The notes beneath the pieces are model-generated. The model worked only from the letters and a program-made list of their open reading frames with translations, did not search any database and was not told where the DNA came from. Positions 40,855 through 45,348 of a stretch of DNA of 45,348 bases are shown here, piece after piece (positions within the stretch are counted from its first letter, which is position 1; each line of letters begins with the position of its first letter). Source of the stretch: Chloroflexota bacterium (GTDB lineage: Bacteria; Chloroflexota; Dehalococcoidia; Lucifugimonadales; Lucifugimonadaceae); contig JADFHP010000004.1 in NCBI GenBank assembly GCA_022567135.1, positions 1 through 45,348 of the forward strand, read 5' to 3'. A program made the translations under genes and the position numbers.

Positions 40855-42326
40855 TCTCCCTCGTAATTCTCGGCGCAAACGGGGATCTCGCACGCCGCAA
40901 GTTGATCCCCGCGCTATTCAGCCTCCACTGCAAAGGGCGGCTTCCGGAGCATATAAACATAATCGGCTTTTCCCGCACGCCGTTCACCGACGACGAGTTC
41001 AGGGACTCGATGTGGGATAGCGCAGTCGAGCTGGCCGAGGTGGACAGGCCGCGTGAGATGTACGAGGAGTTTGCGAAGCGGCTCTGCTACGTAACCGGCG
41101 ACCTCGGCGATAGCGAGGGGATATCCCGGCTCGCCGACCGGCTGGACCAGCTCGAATCCACCGATCGCCCGATAAACCGTCTCTTCTACCTGTCGATTGC
41201 TCCGGCGCTTTATGCGCAGGCCGTCGAAGCGCTCGGCGCCGCGGGACTGGCGAGCGAAGACTCAGGATGGCGGCGCCTCGTCGTCGAGAAGCCTTTCGGG
41301 TCGGATCTGAACTCCGCGCTCGAGCTGGACCTGATCGTGCGCGGCGTGTTCGACGAGACGCAGGTCTTTCGCATCGACCACTATCTCGGCAAGGAGACCG
41401 TGCAGAACCTGATGGTCCTGCGGTTCGCCAACTCGATCTTCGAGCCGATCTGGAACCAGAACTACGTCAAGAACATCCAGATCACCGTCGCCGAGGAGGT
41501 AGACGTCGGATCGCGAGCCGGCTACTACGACCGCTCCGGCGTGATCCGAGACATGCTGCAAAACCATCTGCTTCAACTGCTGACAATCGTGGCCATGGAA
41601 CCCCCCGCGACGGTGGATGCCGAATCGCTGAGGAACCGCAAGGTAGACGTGCTGCGCTCGATACGAAGGCTATCGCCGGACGATGTGCACACAGAGACGG
41701 TGGCCGGCCAGTACGACGGCTATCTGGACCAGGACGGAGTGGCCGGGGGTTCGCACACTGCCACATACGCGGCGGTGAGGCTGTTCGTCGACAACTGGCG
41801 CTGGAAAGGCGTGCCGTTCTACCTGCGGACCGGCAAGGCGATGGAGCGGAAGGTCTCCGAAGTCGTCGTGGAGTTCCAAACCCCACCCCACTTCATATTT
41901 GCCGACGGCGTGACCAATCCCGATCCTCCGCCCAACGTCCTTGCCATCTGCATACAGCCCGACGAAGGCGCCCACTTGCGTTTCCAGGTGAAGGTGCCCG
42001 ATCGCGGCATGGAGATGCGCTCGGCCACAATGGAGTTTCACTACGAGTCCGAGTTCTCCGGCCAGGCGATCCCGGAGGCCTACGAGCGTCTCTTGCAGGA
42101 CGCGATCAAGGGAGACGCTTCGCTCTTCATCCGGGGCGATCAGATCGAGGAGTCGTGGCGAATCGTCGACCCGATCAACCAGGCATGGGAGTCGAACGAC
42201 GGCTCGGGTCCCCTCCGCTACGCGCCCGGCTCAATGGGCCCGGCAGCAGCCGACGCCTTGCTGGCGCAGGCCGGAGACCACTGGCTCGTCGGCTGCGGCC
42301 CGCACGAGGACGACCCCGAAGCCTAG
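40818..42326 (+). CDS. zwf: Glucose-6-phosphate 1-dehydrogenase
   Basis: The 502-residue enzyme oxidises glucose-6-phosphate to 6-phosphoglucono-lactone, producing NADPH. The ATG at 40818 lies 7 nt after AGAAGG (40805-40810); the ATG at 40812 is too close to it. The NADP-binding loop is ILGANGDLARRKLIPALF. VVEKPFGSDL and the active-site signature RIDHYLGKETVQN contain the catalytic His and substrate Lys. Further family motifs are NHLLQLLTIVAMEPP, FYLRTGKAMERKVSEV and EAYERLLQDAIKGD. It is the last gene of the pgi operon and overlaps gnd in another frame. No 6-phosphogluconolactonase gene is present; the SMP-30-like protein at 1352-2251 is too distant to assign that job. Confidence 0.96.
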   Translation: MADAADREDQGVVSLVILGANGDLARRKLIPALFSLHCKGRLPEHINIIGFSRTPFTDDEFRDSMWDSAVELAEVDRPREMYEEFAKRLCYVTGDLGDSEGISRLADRLDQLESTDRPINRLFYLSIAPALYAQAVEALGAAGLASEDSGWRRLVVEKPFGSDLNSALELDLIVRGVFDETQVFRIDHYLGKETVQNLMVLRFANSIFEPIWNQNYVKNIQITVAEEVDVGSRAGYYDRSGVIRDMLQNHLLQLLTIVAMEPPATVDAESLRNRKVDVLRSIRRLSPDDVHTETVAGQYDGYLDQDGVAGGSHTATYAAVRLFVDNWRWKGVPFYLRTGKAMERKVSEVVVEFQTPPHFIFADGVTNPDPPPNVLAICIQPDEGAHLRFQVKVPDRGMEMRSATMEFHYESEFSGQAIPEAYERLLQDAIKGDASLFIRGDQIEESWRIVDPINQAWESNDGSGPLRYAPGSMGPAAADALLAQAGDHWLVGCGPHEDDPEA

Positions 42327-42350
42327 CCGTACTCTCATAGAGATCGTTTA

Positions 42351-42388
42351 TCCGCCTGAGGCGGAGGTGGCCTTCCCGGCCGAAGGCC
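42351..42388. terminator. Two tandem hairpins between convergent zwf and kinase genes
   Basis: TCCGCC-TGA-GGCGGA (42351-42365) and GGCCTTC (42369-42375)/GAAGGCC (42382-42388) form two adjacent stem-loops in the 84-bp gap. They are symmetric and could stop or shield transcripts from both sides. Neither has a T-run. Confidence 0.45.
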
Positions 42389-42410
42389 CCCTGAAGATGA
42401 CACGCCGGAG

Positions 42411-45348
42411 CTACGAGGCTGTATCCCGAACCAGTTTCACGATCAATCCGCCGTCTCCGACAGCCCATCCGACCGCCCCGTCTACAGTCTCCGTAATCAC
42501 GATGTCCTTGATGGCCCCCAGAGGCTCCTCAGCGCGGAACACCTCCTCCCAGCTCCGCCCGCCGTCTCGAGATTCGAGGATCACCGGCCATTTGCGGTCA
42601 TCGAGCGCGCCGGCTATCCATACCGTCTGCTCGTCCCAGAACGCTAAGGCGGTAAGCCTTCCATCGAAGGGGATTTTACGTGCCGCCCAGGTTTGGCCCG
42701 AGTCGACGCTCAAGTAGACGCCTCTGCAGTCGTCCACCGCCCAGATTATCGGCAGTCGTGCCTCTATGTCCCGCACCCGGCAGTCGATTACCGGCACGCT
42801 CGTCCTGAGCCATGTAAGGCCGCCATCGTCGGTCTGTAGGATGGAGCCGTCGACGCCCCCCAGCCACCCGTTCTCCCGATCGACGAAGTAGATGGCTTCA
42901 AGCTTGGCTGCGGTAGCGATATCCAGGCGTTCCCAAGTCTTTCCGCCATCGTTGGTCCGAGCCAGCGAGCCTCCTTGCCCGGCAACCCAGCCGTGCTCAG
43001 TGTCCACAAAATAAAATGCAATGACCTCTTCGCCGTCTAAGAGGTTGGCCGATACACGCCTCCACTGCGCGCCGCCATCCTCAGTCCTCAGCAGACTGCC
43101 GCCATCGCTGGGGTGACAGGAATCGATCACCAGACCTACCTGCGACGTCACGAACTGCAGATCCTGGACAGGGCAACGGCTTATGGGGTCAGGCAGCTCC
43201 CAGCTGAACCCTCCGTCCATCGAGCGGTAAATCGCACCCCTGTCTCCGCCGACGTAGATACGATCCGGTCCGACGACGTCCACGGCGTCGAGTCGATCGA
43301 ACGTGAACGTCGGCTGACGATCCCATGTCAATTTGGGCGGCAGCGCAGCCCGCGGAGGGTTGGACTGTACTGCAATCGGCGACAGAACGGTCGTCGCGCT
43401 CGGCGAGGCTACCGGAACACCATCTTCTGGGACTATCTGGAGAAGCAGCCCGGCCGTACCTACCGCCCAACCGATCAGGCCCCTTTCGCTCACCTCCACT
43501 ACGATGTCCTCTACCTTGGCCGCGATGTCTTTGGCAATGAACGCCGTATGCCAGCTTTTGCCCCCATCAAGCGTTTCCAGGACTATGGGAAAACCTTGAC
43601 CATTTACATTCCCGCCGACCCAGGCAGCCTGATCGTCCACAAAATCAACGGCTGTGAGTTCAATGTTTTCCTGCAGCGAGCGGTTCTCCCAGGAAACCCC
43701 GCCATCCGGGCTGAATATGACGGCGCCGCAATCGCCAACCGCCCATATCAGCGGTAGACGTGCTGCGAACTTTTCAATACGGCAATCGCTGTCGACACGC
43801 ACCCGTTCCCACGTCGCACCGCCGTCAGAGGTTGAGAGCAGTCCGCCATCGGGGCCGCCGACCCAGCCTCGATTCTCGTCCGCGAAGAAGACCGCGTTGA
43901 GGTCGGACCGCGTGGGAACATCGAATCGATCCCACGTGCTCCCCCCGTCACGGGTCGCAAAAAGCTCTCCTTCGTGGCCCCCGATCCATCCGGTCTCCGA
44001 GTCAACGAAATAGATAGAGTGTCCGCGCAGCTCGTCTCGTTGCATCTCCGCCAGACGGCTCCACGTCGGCTCACTTTCACCCGTTCCAATCCAGCCGGCG
44101 TCGCAATCGTCGATTGCCGTCCACATCCCGTCGGAAACGAGCTGGAGATCCCGTATCTTGCAATCGATCTGAGACTTTGTCGCGCTCCAGGTTTCTCCTC
44201 CGTCGGCCGATCGGTAGAACACACCGCCATCCCCGCCAATATGGACGGTGTTGTCGGATGCGACCACGACGGCCATCAGGGGATCGAAAGTGAAGCTTTC
44301 TCTGCGTATCCATACAGCTGACGACACCGACACGGGTGCCGGCGCAGCACTCCCCACCCTGCCGGCCGTGGAGGCGCTGGACGGCGCCGCGTCCGTTGCC
44401 GAGCCGGTCGTGAGCATGGAGACGGGATTCGCGGGAGTTATCGTACGGACCCGTAACGGCGCTTGAACGCCACCCTCTGGTGCTTGAACGACGCCCACGC
44501 GGGGACTCTCATCATTTGCTCCAGGGCCTATACGGCCTTCAGCTACGCCAATTGCGACCAGCCCGATCGCGCCGAGGCCGATCAGGGACAGCACTAAGGT
44601 GACCACCCGGGTTACCCGACTCCGAAACCGTCCTGGACGGGCCGGTTTCAGCTGTAGTTCATCTTGTTCATCGGGCGCCTGGCTGGGCGGAAGTAGATCC
44701 CCCGGCCGCTGTTGCGTTTTTGGCGCGGGTGGGAGACCGAAGACTGCCTCGCGCAGCCCGTGCGCCATATCGGCGCCGTTTGCAAATCGCCTTCCCGGAT
44801 CCTTCGCCATCGCCCGCTCGACGATGGCCGACAGTCGCCGCGGCGTGTCCGTGCGAAGCTGCCCTACTGGCCGCGGCTCCTGCTCGATGTGCTGCCGGAG
44901 CACCGCCAGGGGCGTGCCCGCATCGAACGGGACCTCGCCGGTGAGCATCTGGTAGAGCACGCAGCCCAGCGCATACACGTCGGACGACGCGTCCGCCTGC
45001 TCGCCGCGCGCCTGCTCGGGTGACATGTAGTAGGGGGTGCCCATCATCGCGCCGGTTGCCGTCATCGTGGAGAGCGAGTCGGCGCGGGCGATGCCGAAGT
45101 CGGTCACTTTCGCAACCCCGTCGGGGGCGATCAAAACGTTCTGAGGCTTCACATCGCGGTGGACGATCCCCACCTCGTGCACCGCCCCGAGGCCATCTGC
45201 GATCTGGGCCGCCAGCGAGGCGGCGTTTTCGACGGGGAGGCTGCCGCTCTCTATCAGACGGGCCAGATTCTCCGGCAGGAACTCCATCGCGATGTAGTGC
45301 CGGCCGTCAGCCTCTCCAACATCGTAGATTCGGACGACGTTCGGATGG
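42411..45348 (-). CDS. Second transmembrane Ser/Thr kinase with two Ycf48-like propellers, N-terminus cut by window edge
   Basis: The frame is open to the right edge, so about 978 residues are visible and roughly the first 70 are missing. Counting from the Met at 45287, HRDVKPQN (43-50) and DFG (63-65) show an active PknB-type kinase. A membrane span lies at about 227-248, followed by a Pro/Ala/Thr linker. Two Ycf48-like propellers (about 327-620 and 652-958) follow, with repeated DGGxTW and GWxxG motifs. The outer part has exactly eight cysteines, at 376/395, 502/520, 705/724 and 836/854, with the same spacing as in the kinase at 3946-7281. The two are clear paralogues. It is convergent with zwf and could sense extracytoplasmic redox or ligand state. 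Confidence 0.93.
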   Translation of the reverse strand, partial: HPNVVRIYDVGEADGRHYIAMEFLPENLARLIESGSLPVENAASLAAQIADGLGAVHEVGIVHRDVKPQNVLIAPDGVAKVTDFGIARADSLSTMTATGAMMGTPYYMSPEQARGEQADASSDVYALGCVLYQMLTGEVPFDAGTPLAVLRQHIEQEPRPVGQLRTDTPRRLSAIVERAMAKDPGRRFANGADMAHGLREAVFGLPPAPKTQQRPGDLLPPSQAPDEQDELQLKPARPGRFRSRVTRVVTLVLSLIGLGAIGLVAIGVAEGRIGPGANDESPRVGVVQAPEGGVQAPLRVRTITPANPVSMLTTGSATDAAPSSASTAGRVGSAAPAPVSVSSAVWIRRESFTFDPLMAVVVASDNTVHIGGDGGVFYRSADGGETWSATKSQIDCKIRDLQLVSDGMWTAIDDCDAGWIGTGESEPTWSRLAEMQRDELRGHSIYFVDSETGWIGGHEGELFATRDGGSTWDRFDVPTRSDLNAVFFADENRGWVGGPDGGLLSTSDGGATWERVRVDSDCRIEKFAARLPLIWAVGDCGAVIFSPDGGVSWENRSLQENIELTAVDFVDDQAAWVGGNVNGQGFPIVLETLDGGKSWHTAFIAKDIAAKVEDIVVEVSERGLIGWAVGTAGLLLQIVPEDGVPVASPSATTVLSPIAVQSNPPRAALPPKLTWDRQPTFTFDRLDAVDVVGPDRIYVGGDRGAIYRSMDGGFSWELPDPISRCPVQDLQFVTSQVGLVIDSCHPSDGGSLLRTEDGGAQWRRVSANLLDGEEVIAFYFVDTEHGWVAGQGGSLARTNDGGKTWERLDIATAAKLEAIYFVDRENGWLGGVDGSILQTDDGGLTWLRTSVPVIDCRVRDIEARLPIIWAVDDCRGVYLSVDSGQTWAARKIPFDGRLTALAFWDEQTVWIAGALDDRKWPVILESRDGGRSWEEVFRAEEPLGAIKDIVITETVDGAVGWAVGDGGLIVKLVRDTAS

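Overview
The window is about 45 kb of GC-rich (roughly 60%) bacterial chromosome. The gene families suggest a Chloroflexota organism, possibly of the Dehalococcoidia/SAR202 type: large FtsX-like permeases, Ser/Thr kinases with Ycf48-type propellers, an SMP-30/ThuA/Gfo-Idh sugar-catabolic set, and short NAD-type 6-phosphogluconate dehydrogenase. This placement is an inference from gene content only. There is no CRISPR array, rRNA or complete insertion sequence.

Layout. (1) 1-873: the start of a tyrosine recombinase gene running off the left edge, and a tRNA-Ala(UGC). (2) 999-2938, minus: a compact operon of a ThuA-like protein, an SMP-30/gluconolactonase-like protein and an ABM-fold monooxygenase. 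(3) 3105-7281, minus: a transmembrane Ser/Thr kinase with two Ycf48-like propellers outside the cell, followed by an FHA-winged-helix regulator. (4) 7282-21679: a cell-surface block. It holds a structured leader, a long aromatic-studded coiled-coil lipoprotein, an eight-repeat carboxypeptidase-regulatory-like protein, a PKD protein with a cohesin-like domain and basic C-terminal tail, a giant LamG-like/IPT protein and a lipoprotein. (5) 21702-23827: a DHA2 drug-efflux MFS protein behind a possible 12-codon leader peptide, and a cupin. (6) 23835-31503, minus: two giant FtsX-like permeases and a methyltransferase, preceded by a 28-bp palindrome. (7) 31862-35436: DUF1272, DUF427, a Gfo/Idh/MocA oxidoreductase, a small protein of 16-residue repeats and an aldo/keto reductase. 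(8) 35470-36740, minus: a double-receiver response regulator and a small gene interrupted by an in-frame UGA. (9) 36916-42326: an NADPH-generating operon of pgi, an FAD disulfide reductase, gnd and zwf. (10) 42411-45348, minus: a second kinase with two propellers, cut by the right edge.

The most notable points are these. The gene at 36459-36740 reads as a UGA-encoded selenoprotein of the small CC/Se-motif (HesB-like selenoprotein) type, with a bacterial-SECIS-like hairpin correctly placed after the UGA; conventional annotation would miss or truncate it. The two propeller kinases each carry exactly eight extracytoplasmic cysteines, in four pairs with the strictly alternating spacing C-x18-C, C-x17-C, C-x18-C, C-x17-C. 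The disulfide reductase in the zwf operon has an Arg where NADPH-dependent members of its family bind the 2'-phosphate. The selenoprotein, the NADPH supply, the disulfide reductase and a cysteine-paired sensor kinase lie within 9 kb, which suggests (as inference) a thiol/redox theme. The first kinase, its FHA regulator and the neighbouring surface proteins may form a separate envelope-sensing module.
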